Source: Burkholderia sp. WP9
Lineage (GTDB): Bacteria > Pseudomonadota > Gammaproteobacteria > Burkholderiales > Burkholderiaceae
NCBI RefSeq assembly: GCF_900104795.1
Contig: NZ_FNTG01000005.1
Location: 124,001-188,000 of the forward strand
Length of the DNA: 64,000 bases
Direction: 5' to 3'
In this document: positions 52,825 to 61,464 of the stretch, in pieces
Position numbering within the stretch: the stretch's first letter is position 1
Layout of the letters: every line of letters begins with the position of its first letter
Notes under the pieces: model-generated
Databases searched by the model: none
The model's input: only the letters and a program-made list of their open reading frames with translations
What the model was told of the DNA's origin: nothing
Position numbers and translations under genes: made by a program

Positions 52825-52845
52825 GGCCGGCCTGTCAGGCCGGCA
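52825..52845. other. Hairpin GCCGGCCTG-T-CAGGCCGGC
   Basis: Perfect 9-bp arms around one base (given to within a few bases), after the IS110 remnant and before IS6 copy 3. It is GC-rich with no T run, so probably an element-end structure rather than a terminator. Confidence 0.4.
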
Positions 52846-52894
52846 CGGATAGAAGGTCGACCCGGCACTGACCGGTCAACAGACACCCTGACCT

Positions 52895-53724
52895 GGGCTT
52901 TGTCACGTTGCCGAGGTGGTCGCGTAAAATTGGGAGATGAAAAAGACGAAATCTCTCTATCACGGGCATCGCTTCCCAGCGGTGGTGATCAGTTGTGCCG
53001 TTCGTTGGTACTTTCGATTTCAGTTGAGCTTGCGCGACATCGAAGAGTTGCTGTTCGAGCGTGGCGTCGTGGTGAGTTACGAATCCGTGCGCCGCTGGTG
53101 CGATAAATTCGGCACAGGGTTCGCGCATCGCGTCAAGGCAGCCCGGCGCAAACCGGGCAGTACCTGGCATCTCGACGAGTTGTTCGTGATGCTGCGCGGT
53201 GAACCTTCTGTGCTGTGGCGAGCCGTTGACGAGCACGGCGCCGAACTCGATATCCTGCTGCAGAAGCGGCGCGACACGTCCGCAGCCGAACGATTCTTCA
53301 GGCGCGTGCTTCGTTCGTGCCCGACGCCGCGCAAGATTGTCACCGACCAGCTGCGCAGTTATCCGGCCGCGAAGTCCCGTATCCCGGAGCTGGCAAATGT
53401 CAAACACGTGTTCGTCAAGGCTGCTGCCCGCGTGAACAATCGGGCCGAAAATAGCCATCAACCTACGCGTGAACGTGAGAGGCGCTTTCGCGGGTTTCGC
53501 GACCCCAAGCGCACCCAGGCGTTTCTCGCGAACTTCGGACCGATCCGGCAGCACTTTGCGCTCAAGCGACATTTGCTCCGCGCGTCTCTCTACCGCAAAC
53601 AACTCACTCGAAATTTTGACGCGTGGCGTCGTTTCACCGAGCTTACCCAAAATCCGTCCTGCCTCTAAGGAAAGCTCCATTCATCGCACTTCTGCGCCGC
53701 GATCACTTTAATGTGACAACGCCC
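52895..53724 (+). mobile_element. IS6-family insertion sequence (copy 3)
   Basis: About 830 bp with terminal repeats GGGCTTTGTCACGTT (left) and GGGCGTTGTCACATT (right, inverted). The right end lies in the 3' part of the second YhcG-type gene and replaces that protein's last residues. Confidence 0.8.
52937..53668 (+). CDS. IS6-family transposase
   Basis: 243 aa, intact; same length and layout as the transposase of IS6 copy 1, with clear sequence differences. DDE residues in STWHLDELFVMLRG, KIVTDQLRSYPAA and NNRAENSHQPTR. Confidence 0.92.
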   Translation: MKKTKSLYHGHRFPAVVISCAVRWYFRFQLSLRDIEELLFERGVVVSYESVRRWCDKFGTGFAHRVKAARRKPGSTWHLDELFVMLRGEPSVLWRAVDEHGAELDILLQKRRDTSAAERFFRRVLRSCPTPRKIVTDQLRSYPAAKSRIPELANVKHVFVKAAARVNNRAENSHQPTRERERRFRGFRDPKRTQAFLANFGPIRQHFALKRHLLRASLYRKQLTRNFDAWRRFTELTQNPSCL

Positions 53725-54747
53725 TTCCAATGCATAACGCGCCACCGCGGCGTTCGTCCGCGCACACAGGATCAGGCCAACGGGTGGGTTCTCTCCCGGC
53801 AGCGTCCAATGCTCACGTGCGTAGTAATTACAGTACATGTGCATCTGCCCCACATCGGCGTGATTGAGCTCGGTGAGCTTGAGATCGACGATAACAAGGC
53901 ATCGCAGACGCCGATGAAAAAACAGAAGATCTACACGAAACCAGCTTTCACCGATCCGAAGGCGGCGCTGGCGGCCGACGAACGTAAAATCGCCACCCAA
54001 CTCAAGAAGAAAGTCTTCGAGGCGATGGACCAATGCCTCCTCGAGTTGATTTTCTGAATATTCGTCCTTGAGATCCAGGAACTCAAGGACATAAGGATCC
54101 TTGATTGCCTCCTCTGCGGTCACAAGGTCGCCCGGTTGCGCCTTGCCTGACTTCTGCAGCATGGCAGGCCTGTTTTTCGACAGCATCGCACGCGTGTGAA
54201 ACTGGCTGCTGATCTGCCGATCCAGTTGTCGCACGCTCCATCCGCCACGAAGTGCTTCGGCTTCGTAAAACGCTCTTTCTTCAACTGACCGGGTTCGCCG
54301 CATGAGGTGGATGTAGTGCGTCCAGGACAGCTGAAATGTGTTCCCGAGCTGGTCAAAATCGAATTTCCGAATCGCCGGTTCGGAAATTCCTGGCTGGCCT
54401 GCGGGCGTAGATTTCCGAATCAGTGATTCGGAAATCGCGGCTGGCGGGTAGGTCTGGTAGTACATCCTCATCAACTCCAGATTGTCAACCCCAAACCCGC
54501 GCCCGAAGCGGGCAGTCAGGTCGGCCGACAACCGCTCTAAAAGGGTCTGACCGTAGACCGCACGTCCCTCCCCGCCCTGACTGAATTCGACAATACGACG
54601 ACCAATCTCCCAGTAGGTAGCCGTCATCAGCGCGTTGACACTTCGGGCCGCAGCACGACGACCGTGTTCCAGAAGCGCCACGATGTCGCCGTGTATGCCG
54701 CTGTATTCGGCGCTGCTTATTGCGATATCAGTCATTGGTACTGTCAT
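53665..54747 (-). CDS. YhcG-type (DUF1016) PDDEXK nuclease, 3' end replaced by IS6
   Basis: 360 aa; M5 (54735) may be the true start. N-terminal domain: TYWEIGRRIVEFSQGG, GFGVDNLELMRMYYQTYP, then LSWTHYIHLMRRTRS. Nuclease domain: FLDLKDEYSENQLEEAL, GGDFTFVGRQRRLRIGESWF, RVDLLFFHRRLRCLVIVDLK. The usual E-x-K is here D-L-K. After VARYALEG the last ~16 residues are IS6-derived. A tandem of two palindromes encoding ISESLIRK and ISEPAIRK lies before the LSWTHY motif. Confidence 0.82.
   Translation of the reverse strand: MTVPMTDIAISSAEYSGIHGDIVALLEHGRRAAARSVNALMTATYWEIGRRIVEFSQGGEGRAVYGQTLLERLSADLTARFGRGFGVDNLELMRMYYQTYPPAAISESLIRKSTPAGQPGISEPAIRKFDFDQLGNTFQLSWTHYIHLMRRTRSVEERAFYEAEALRGGWSVRQLDRQISSQFHTRAMLSKNRPAMLQKSGKAQPGDLVTAEEAIKDPYVLEFLDLKDEYSENQLEEALVHRLEDFLLELGGDFTFVGRQRRLRIGESWFRVDLLFFHRRLRCLVIVDLKLTELNHADVGQMHMYCNYYAREHWTLPGENPPVGLILCARTNAAVARYALEGRCHIKVIAAQKCDEWSFP
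54361..54436. repeat. Two palindromes inside the second YhcG-type gene
   Basis: First: GAATTTCCGAA and TTCGGAAATTC around 7 nt (54361-54389). Second: GATTTCCGAATCA and TGATTCGGAAATC around one base (54410-54436). They are related in sequence, kept in frame, and sit where the first YhcG-type gene has its own palindrome. Confidence 0.7.
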
Positions 54748-54870
54748 CAGGTAGTTTCAGCGTTAACGAGTTCAAATGGACATTGGCTATCATCGTGTTG
54801 CGCTGTCTGCACTCGGTCGATCGATGAAAATCCATGTTGGCACGCCATCGACCCGAAATCGTCCCGGGCC

Positions 54871-55092
54871 TTAGCCCGACATCGCCAACCTCCCGACCCT
54901 TTCCTGCGCAACTGCGACGACACGTTTCCGGTGTACGTCGCCAGCCATCGCCAGCAGCGAGGCGCAGAGCTCGCTCAGCCGCCGGACGACGGCCACGCAA
55001 CGGTCCGCCACCAGCAGGAACACCCTCCGATGCATATGTAGCAGGACCGGCGGTGCGACCAGCGCCCGGCTGCGGTCGACGGGCCGGCGCAT
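54871..55092 (-). CDS. Possible small basic protein after the SET gene
   Basis: 73 codons from ATG 55092, one nt after the SET-gene stop. Contains MHRRVFLLVADRCVAVVRRL and SELCASLLAMAGDVHRKRVV. Position suggests coupling to the SET gene; composition (Arg/Val-rich) could also be a shadow frame. Confidence 0.35.
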   Translation of the reverse strand: MRRPVDRSRALVAPPVLLHMHRRVFLLVADRCVAVVRRLSELCASLLAMAGDVHRKRVVAVAQERVGRLAMSG

Positions 55093-55093
55093 G

Positions 55094-55588
55094 TTAACCG
55101 CTTGCCGAGGCCAGCATCGAACCGGTGCACCGCCTCTTCCCACAGCGACAAGCAAAGTCGGCGGCCAATTCGGGAGTAATCGCCTCATCGATCGTGAGTC
55201 CATAGGCGATAAAAAGCTCGTCGCCCGGTATCACATCCCTGAGTGTCTCGATGAAAACCCGCCCCCGCCCGTCCTCGATCGCCTCGCAGTTCGGCTGGCA
55301 GGAGTGATTCAGCCAGCGCGCGCTGTTGCCGCCGACGCTGCCGTCGATCACGCGCCCGTCATGCAGCCCGAAAATGAACGTATGGCCGGGCATGCCGGAG
55401 CGGCGGAACCGGGCAGAGGCCCGTCGCCACGAGGTCACCTCGCCGCGATATTCGAGGATCCGCTGGCCGGCGGGAATCGCGCGCAGCGCGAAGACACCTC
55501 GTCCATGCACCGATGATTTCCTGACCGTCACGCGCCGCACTGCTGACTCCTGATCCGTTGAAGCCTGCGAGCATAGCGAGCAGCGCAC
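55094..55588 (-). CDS. SET-domain protein-lysine methyltransferase
   Basis: 164 aa. SET motifs are clear: KSSVHGRGVFALRAIPAGQRI (~23-43), then ARWLNHSCQPNCEAIED (~88-104) and GDELFIAYGL (~122-131). A post-SET cysteine motif CRCGKRRCTG closes the protein. The fold transfers methyl groups from SAM to lysine, usually on histones. Bacterial targets are mostly unknown; DNA-binding proteins are candidates. It follows a KfrA-like gene and a small gene on the same strand. Confidence 0.85.
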   Translation of the reverse strand: MRCSLCSQASTDQESAVRRVTVRKSSVHGRGVFALRAIPAGQRILEYRGEVTSWRRASARFRRSGMPGHTFIFGLHDGRVIDGSVGGNSARWLNHSCQPNCEAIEDGRGRVFIETLRDVIPGDELFIAYGLTIDEAITPELAADFACRCGKRRCTGSMLASASG

Positions 55589-55612
55589 TGCGCGGCAACC
55601 GGCACGGTCGCG

Positions 55613-55975
55613 TCAGAACAATCGGGTCTGCCGGGGATCGCGTGGCGGGGGCCGGGAAACATCATTCCGGCCGGTCTGCCGGCGTTTACCGCGCCTGCTT
55701 CCTACCCGCTGCAGCCGTGCCAGCATCAGGCATTCAACTGCCCCATCGTTAAAGCGCAATTCGAATACGCCGGTGTCGCCGGACCGACACCGTGCCGTTG
55801 CGCGGAACGACAGGCGTAGCCCCCGACGTTTCGCGCGGGCGATCATCTGCGTGCGACTCATGCCGTGCCAGCAATCCGACATGAAGCGCGTCACGGCCCC
55901 GGGCAGGGACTCATGCGCGACACCCTGCGGCAGCGTCAGTCCGGCGAGCAGGTAGAGATCAGCCATGCAGTCCAT
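55613..55975 (-). CDS. Hypothetical protein between KfrA-like and SET genes
   Basis: 117-120 aa (M4 at 55966 is a good alternative start). Contains DLYLLAGLTLPQGVAHESLP, MSRTQMIARAKRRGLRLSFR and GVFELRFNDGAVECLMLARL. Codon bias is genuine. Short gaps of 26 and 24 nt to its neighbours place it in their operon. I do not recognise it. Confidence 0.55.
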   Translation of the reverse strand: MDCMADLYLLAGLTLPQGVAHESLPGAVTRFMSDCWHGMSRTQMIARAKRRGLRLSFRATARCRSGDTGVFELRFNDGAVECLMLARLQRVGSRRGKRRQTGRNDVSRPPPRDPRQTRLF

Positions 55976-56001
55976 TTCCCTGGTGGCGAATTACCCTGTC
56001 T

Positions 56002-57036
56002 TTATACCGTTTTCTTGCGACGCGTTGCTGGTTTGGCAATCGGCAAGGCACGGGACGAACGGGTCGGCCGTGGTGCCGTCCGGACCCCAGCCGATGCCGA
56101 CGACGCCCGCGTTTCCCGTGCACGCGTTTCCGCTTCCCGCAGCGTCATCATCTCCGCCTGCAGCCGCACATTTTCCGCCTGAACGGCATCCAGCCGCCCC
56201 TGCAGCACGCCCGCCTGATGACGTGCATCGCCCAGCTGCATCTGCAGGGTTTCCAATGCACGACGGTGGTCGGCGTCCTTCCGGTCCGCGCGACGTGCGG
56301 CCTCGTCGAGCTCCTTCTGCAGCTTCGTTGCGGTACTGCGCTCGCGGTCGATCTCGAGCAACGCGCGCTTTTCAGAAGCGCGGAGCCGATTCTCCGCGCG
56401 CTCAGCAGTTTCCCGCTGTTTTTCCAGATCGCGCGAAAACCCTTCCCTGACCTCCGCCAGCTCGCGGTCGCGCGCGGCCAGCGCCGTCCTAATCCGCGCC
56501 AGCTCCGCCTCCAGCGCTTGCCGCTGCGCGTGGCCTTCCGCCTGCGCCTTGTCTAGTTCGCGGATCTCATCCTGCGCGGCCAGCAGCGCGGCGGTGCGCT
56601 GCTCGAGCGCGCTCTCGGTGCGTCCCAGCTCATCGCGGGCGGCAACGACCGACTGCTGCGCCTCGATCCGCTGCGCCTCGAGTTCGGCGCGCAGCGCGTC
56701 GAGCGCAGCTTCGGCGGATGCGGTGGCGCGCGACCAGAGGGTGGCAACCAGTTCCCCGGCGGCCGCACCGAGATCGGCCGGCAGATCGGGATGTTCGATG
56801 CGTACCCGGCTCTTCTCGCGCAGTTCCGTCCAGAACTCGCCCAGCACCTGCGTCGGTGTGCCCATGCTGCCGCGCTTCACCAGCTGGTAGAGCCGGTTCG
56901 CGGTCGGCGTGATGCCGAACCTGAAGAACATCAGCGCACAGACCTCGCGGTACAGCTCACGCGTCTTCGGAAACGCCACCTTGAGGCGCTCGATCTCGGT
57001 GGCCAGCGCTGCGTCGGGGGACAGGACATCGCTCAT
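56002..57036 (-). CDS. KfrA-like DNA-binding coiled-coil protein
   Basis: 344 aa from ATG 57036. The N-terminal KfrA-type DNA-binding region (~10-95) has LYREVCALMFFRFGITPTAN, QLVKRGSMGTPTQVLGEFW and LREKSRVRI. A coiled coil of ~200 residues follows (ALEAELARIRTALAARDREL and similar heptads), with a basic tail ending PATRRKKTV. KfrA proteins are plasmid-borne autorepressors thought to aid partition or nucleoid-like organisation. It is divergent from a tyrosine integrase, with an inverted repeat between. Confidence 0.82.
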   Translation of the reverse strand: MSDVLSPDAALATEIERLKVAFPKTRELYREVCALMFFRFGITPTANRLYQLVKRGSMGTPTQVLGEFWTELREKSRVRIEHPDLPADLGAAAGELVATLWSRATASAEAALDALRAELEAQRIEAQQSVVAARDELGRTESALEQRTAALLAAQDEIRELDKAQAEGHAQRQALEAELARIRTALAARDRELAEVREGFSRDLEKQRETAERAENRLRASEKRALLEIDRERSTATKLQKELDEAARRADRKDADHRRALETLQMQLGDARHQAGVLQGRLDAVQAENVRLQAEMMTLREAETRARETRASSASAGVRTAPRPTRSSRALPIAKPATRRKKTV

Positions 57037-57063
57037 GAGGATTTTCACCGTGAAATTTCCTCG

Positions 57064-57087
57064 TATATTACTACGTAAACCGTAATA
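57064..57087. promoter_or_regulatory. Inverted repeat ATATTAC-N10-GTAATAT upstream of the KfrA-like gene
   Basis: Arms ATATTAC and GTAATAT around TACGTAAACC, ~28 nt before the KfrA-like start. An AT-rich operator here fits KfrA autorepression and could also affect the divergent integrase. Confidence 0.5.
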
Positions 57088-57167
57088 TTCCTAATGCCCT
57101 CTTCCTTTAATTTTGACATTAATCCTATAATGTTGAGATTCATGCTCAGTGATGCGACAGCCACCGC

Positions 57168-58382
57168 GTGACACCCCGAACCCCACCTGCCATCGGTCCA
57201 CTGCCTGTGAAAACCGCACTCATCGCCCCCCGCCCGCTCGACGCGCTGGAACTGACCGCTGACCTCGACGGCCGCGACGGGACCAACCGCGCACGCGGTC
57301 ACGCGCAGATCACTGCCCGTGACGACCTCGCCGCAGTACGTGCGTGGCTTGCGCGGGTCGCCGACAAAAAGACCACGTTCGAGAACTACCGCAAGGAAGC
57401 CGAGCGGTTGCTGCTGTGGGCGATCGTGCAGCTGGGCAAACCGCTGTCGTCGCTCACGCACGAAGACCTGCAACAGTTCCGGCAATTCCTGCAGGACCCG
57501 CAGCCGCACGCTCGCTGGGTCGCCGACGGCGGGCGGAAATACCCGCGTCATGATCCGCGCTGGCGACCGTTCTACGGGACACTCGGGCCGAGCAGTCAAT
57601 ATCAGGCAATGGTCATCATCAACGCGCTGTTCGCGTGGCTCGTCGAAGCCGGCTATCTGGCCGGCAATCCCCTGTCGCTGTCGCGCCAGCGCGCCCGCCG
57701 TTCAAAGCCCCGGATCACGCGCTATCTCGACCGCGAGCTGTGGCAGGAAGTGAAGGCCCATATCGACAGCCTGCCGAAGGACACCTCGCGCGAGCGCGAG
57801 CGCTACCTGCGCGCACGGTGGCTGTTTACACTGTTCTATCTTGGCGGCCTCCGGATCTCGGAGGTCGGCGGCAACACGATGGGATGCTTCTTCTGCCGAC
57901 GCGATGCGGACGGTCACGAGCGCTGGTGGCTGGAAGTCCTGGGCAAGGGCGACAAGGAAGGGCTGGTGCCGGCCTCGGCCGAAATGATGGTGGAACTCGG
58001 GCGCTACCGGCGCGAGCGCGGCCTGTCCGCCCTGCCCTCGCGGCACGAGGACACGCCACTCGTGCTGCCTCTGGGCAAATCCGTGAAGCCGCTGACGCGC
58101 GCGGCGCTGCACACCATCGTCAAGGAGATTTTTGCCGGCGCGGCCGAAAGGCTCCGGCTGCGCGGCGACGGCCGGGCGGGACAGGCGGATCTGCTCGAAC
58201 AGGCCTCCGCCCACTGGCTGCGCCACACCGCGGGTTCGCACATGGCCGACGGTGGTGCCGATCTGCGTACCGTGCGCGACAACCTGCGTCACGCATCGCT
58301 AACGAGCACCAACCCCTATCTGCACACACCCGACGAACAGCGTCACCGCGAAACCGAGGAAAAGCATCGCATCGACTGGTAG
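57168..58382 (+). CDS. Tyrosine site-specific integrase
   Basis: 404 aa from GTG 57168 (a later GTG near 57207 is possible). SAM-like core-binding domain at ~50-150 (TTFENYRKEAERLLLWAIVQ). Catalytic boxes: Arg in LGGLRISEVGGN (~225), Lys region in VLGKGDKEGLVP, His/Arg in SAHWLRHTAGSHMADG, final Tyr in STNPYLHTPD. This integrase/KfrA pair recurs in Burkholderiaceae replicons. Confidence 0.88.
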   Translation: MTPRTPPAIGPLPVKTALIAPRPLDALELTADLDGRDGTNRARGHAQITARDDLAAVRAWLARVADKKTTFENYRKEAERLLLWAIVQLGKPLSSLTHEDLQQFRQFLQDPQPHARWVADGGRKYPRHDPRWRPFYGTLGPSSQYQAMVIINALFAWLVEAGYLAGNPLSLSRQRARRSKPRITRYLDRELWQEVKAHIDSLPKDTSRERERYLRARWLFTLFYLGGLRISEVGGNTMGCFFCRRDADGHERWWLEVLGKGDKEGLVPASAEMMVELGRYRRERGLSALPSRHEDTPLVLPLGKSVKPLTRAALHTIVKEIFAGAAERLRLRGDGRAGQADLLEQASAHWLRHTAGSHMADGGADLRTVRDNLRHASLTSTNPYLHTPDEQRHRETEEKHRIDW

Positions 58383-58777
58383 CCCTCCCCACTACTGTCC
58401 GTGAAGGTCGCCGCGACCGGAAACAGCAGCTTGCGCATGAACCGGACCAAGCCACAGGCGATTGTTAGCAGTGACGCTGATAGCAGGCCTTGCCGACGTC
58501 GTGCAGGGCGCGACGTGCCGTCTCAGACGACCGAAAAGGTCGGGCTCACTTCTCTCTCAGTGCACCTTTGCGGCTTTCAAGCGCAAGTTCCTTCGAAAGT
58601 CATAGAACGCGTTGAAGATGTCAACTGTCCGCCACTCGAACTGTCAACTCGCCGGGGACATAGGGCATTGAATGACAGACACGCCTGCTGGGCAAAGGAC
58701 TCGCGCATGCGCACTGACAAGTCAACTGCCACCGACGGCGTATTGGCAACAATCATTGCATGCGCCAGACGCACGCA
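58383..58777. other. 395-bp gap between integrase and LysR gene
   Basis: No gene. TGTCAACT occurs twice, near 58618 and 58637, in a stretch that looks like spacer. No clear terminator or att repeat was found. Confidence 0.35.
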
Positions 58778-59701
58778 TTAGTCCCGCCTCAGTCCCACTG
58801 CACTTGTCAAGAGCTCCACCCCAAACCTTTCGACTACGAAGTCTACGAACGCTCTCACCTTTGGGGTCATGCGCTTGCTGCTGGGCCACAGGATGTGAAA
58901 GATAACCGAACGGGTCATGTACGGGTCCAGCACCGATTTAAGGCGTCCCTTGGCCAAGGCATCCTTGACGGCGAAGTCAGGCACGCAAGCGATACCGCGG
59001 CCGTCCTGCACCAGGTGAAGCAATGCGATCAAGCTGCTGGCGACCATCGTCATGGGTAGCGCCACAGCGGTGCCCCCGGAGCGCGACTGCCGCATGGGCC
59101 ATTCCTCCAGCTTGCCAGATGTCGGGTACCGATAGTGGAGACAAGCGTGATTCACCAGGTCGCTCGGTTTAGCCGGAGTTCCCCGTGTGCCGAGATAGCC
59201 CGGTGTTGCCACGAGGCACACCCGGTAGGTCCCCAGCCGTTTCGACACCAGGCGTGAGTCGCTCAACTCGCCGCCCCGAATGACAACATCCAGACCCTCG
59301 TGGATGACGTCCGCGACGCGGTCGGTGAAGTCGAGGTCCAACTCGATCTCCGGATAGCGTTCCATGAAGTCCGAGATCACGGGCAGCGGAAGTCCGGCTG
59401 CGAGCGGGAGCCCAACTTTCAGGCGCCCCCGGGGCTGCTGGTTCATCGCTGATAGTTCGTTTTCGGCCGCCTCGACTTCTCCCATGATGCGGCGGCACCG
59501 CTCCAGGAAGACCCGACCCTCCGAGGTCAGCCGAACCGACCGCGTACTGCGCTGGAACAGCCGTACGGCCACACGATCCTCAAGGCGGGAAATGCTCTTG
59601 CTCACCGCGGACGCCGAGATCCCTAACGCGCGGCCTGCGGCCACGAAACTCTCCCTCTCAGCTGTTTGCACGAACACTTCCAGCCCACTCAACTTGTCCA
59701 T
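58778..59701 (-). CDS. LysR-family transcriptional regulator
   Basis: 307 aa. N-terminal HTH MDKLSGLEVFVQTAERESFV, LGISASAVSKSISRLEDRVA; effector domain starts ~90 (GRLKVGLPLAAGLPLPVISD). The pattern (FVQTAERESF, RSTRSVRLTSEG) is typical of the CrgA/AaeR-like branch. Its start is 203 nt from the divergent Gfo/Idh/MocA gene, which it probably regulates. Confidence 0.9.
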   Translation of the reverse strand: MDKLSGLEVFVQTAERESFVAAGRALGISASAVSKSISRLEDRVAVRLFQRSTRSVRLTSEGRVFLERCRRIMGEVEAAENELSAMNQQPRGRLKVGLPLAAGLPLPVISDFMERYPEIELDLDFTDRVADVIHEGLDVVIRGGELSDSRLVSKRLGTYRVCLVATPGYLGTRGTPAKPSDLVNHACLHYRYPTSGKLEEWPMRQSRSGGTAVALPMTMVASSLIALLHLVQDGRGIACVPDFAVKDALAKGRLKSVLDPYMTRSVIFHILWPSSKRMTPKVRAFVDFVVERFGVELLTSAVGLRRD

Positions 59702-59903
59702 TCGATCACCTCTATTCAGGACAAATTGTCACTGATGCCATGATCGTCGTCTATCTTAATCAGATGAGTCAATCGGTCTAGTATTGCCCGGATGGACGCC
59801 CATAGCGATTTGCTGGAGTGTTCCACTCGCTGGCGCACTTACTCGCTCATTGAGCGGTCGCGACGCATCCAATCCATTCACGAATTCAGCAAAAGGAATC
59901 ACC

Positions 59904-60986
59904 ATGGGAAGCAAAATTCGCGTCGGAATCATCGGCTCCGGCGGCTGGGCGAGGTACGGACATATTCCCGCACTCCAGGCACTGGACAGCTTCAAGGTCG
60001 TTGCGCTGGCAGGCCGCAACAAGGAAAAGGTGCAAAAGTATGCGGACGAATTCAACATCGAACATGCGTTCGATAACGCCGACGAGCTAGTGGCTCACCC
60101 GGGTGTCGACCTCGTCGTGGTCCTGGCTCCGAGCCCCGAGCACGGTCGCCTCACCGAAGCGGCGATCGCCGCCGGCAAGGATGTCTACACAGAGTGGCCA
60201 CTCTCCACCACCACAGCAGAGTCCGAGAAGATCCTTGCCATGGCCGAGGCGAAGGGCGTCAAGCACGTCGTCGGACTTCAGCGCAGGTTCTCGCCAAGCT
60301 CCAGGTACTGGCGTGATCTGGTCCAACAGGGGTATGTAGGGAAAATCAGAGCCGTCCGCATGTCGGTCGGCGTGGACGCCTTCGGTGAAGTCATGCCGGA
60401 ATTCGCAAAGTGGGCTCTCGACGCTGCCAACTTCACCGACGTGCTCTCGATTTACGGCGGTCATTTTCAGGACATGCTTTTCCACGGAGTCGGCTTTCCC
60501 GCAAAGCTGACGGCCGTCATGACAAACCAATTCCCGGTGACCACCATCGCAGAGACCGGCGAAAAGATCGCGTATACAAGTCCGAATGAAGTCATGGTGA
60601 TTGGGACGTTGTCAGGCGGGGGACTTTTTTCCGTTCAACTTGAAGGCGCCCAAGTGCATCGTACGGGGCTTCAGATCGACGTTACTGGTACCGCAGGTGC
60701 TCTGCGGATCACCAACGCACGTGGCTTCCAGAATACCGAGGACAACGCTATTGCGGGCATGAATAAGGGCACTGATACCTTTGTCGCTTTGCCTATCCCT
60801 GCCACATATGCGTCGCTGCCGGTTTCGCACCTCGATGCGAGCGCCCAGGACGTGGCGTACCTCTATGCCGCGTATGCCCGCGATAAGGAAACCGGCTCCG
60901 CCGACGCCACGAGCTTTAAGGACGCTGTTCGGCAGCATCGGCTCATTGACCAGATCGCTCAAACCTCCGGGAGTTTCTTCAAGTAA
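59904..60986 (+). CDS. Gfo/Idh/MocA-family NAD(P)-dependent oxidoreductase
   Basis: 360 aa from ATG 59904 with AAAGGAAT upstream. N-terminal Rossmann motif RVGIIGSGGWARYGHIPAL; VVVLAPSPEHGRLTEAAIAA; then VYTEWPLSTT where many members have EKP. The EWPL form occurs in the Gal80-like sub-branch. C-terminal substrate domain has SIYGGHFQDMLFHGVGFPAK. Substrate probably a sugar or derivative. Confidence 0.85.
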   Translation: MGSKIRVGIIGSGGWARYGHIPALQALDSFKVVALAGRNKEKVQKYADEFNIEHAFDNADELVAHPGVDLVVVLAPSPEHGRLTEAAIAAGKDVYTEWPLSTTTAESEKILAMAEAKGVKHVVGLQRRFSPSSRYWRDLVQQGYVGKIRAVRMSVGVDAFGEVMPEFAKWALDAANFTDVLSIYGGHFQDMLFHGVGFPAKLTAVMTNQFPVTTIAETGEKIAYTSPNEVMVIGTLSGGGLFSVQLEGAQVHRTGLQIDVTGTAGALRITNARGFQNTEDNAIAGMNKGTDTFVALPIPATYASLPVSHLDASAQDVAYLYAAYARDKETGSADATSFKDAVRQHRLIDQIAQTSGSFFK

Positions 60987-61082
60987 GAGATTTCCGGCTG
61001 CGGCATCGAAGCATCGCTCACGGAAACGTCCGGCCGGGGAATCCGTCAACGCAACTGGATCCATGGGGCATGACAAGGTGGC

Positions 61083-61440
61083 GTCCGCTACGTCCCGCTA
61101 CCGCCGGGAGGCAGAGTCGCCGATATTTGTTACAGCGCTCATCTCGCGGATGCGTTTTCGATCACACTGCCGCCGGACGCATCATTTGACATTGAATTGG
61201 TGGTGGCACGCGCGGCGCTCAGTGCCCCTTCGCCGTGGTTTCGCGTGTTGCAAACATGCCGGCATGCGTTGGTGACACCATTCGGGATCAAGTCGTCGAC
61301 CCGACTACCGAACGAGCTGCGTGCGAAGTCCGCAGCGCATGTCAGTTTTTTCCCGATCGTTTCTCTCGACACCGACGAACGGGTGATTGGCGACGATGAC
61401 AGTCATCTCGACTTTGTGAGTTGTCACCGCACCGGCGCCT
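61083..61440 (+). pseudogene. DUF2867-family protein fragment
   Basis: A frame without start or proper end reads DICYSAHLADAFSITLPPDA, ARAALSAPSPWFRVLQTCRH, ALVTPFGIKSSTRL, VSFFPIVSLDTDERVIGDDD, SHLDF. This is the middle of a DUF2867 protein; HLDF is its hallmark. The end is lost near the porin stop. A remnant of unknown function. Confidence 0.6.
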
Positions 61441-61464
61441 CCTCTTGGATCATCCCAGCGATGC

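Noticed and set aside
52835..53680. Minus-strand frame of 281 codons
   Set aside because: Antisense to the intact IS6 transposase.
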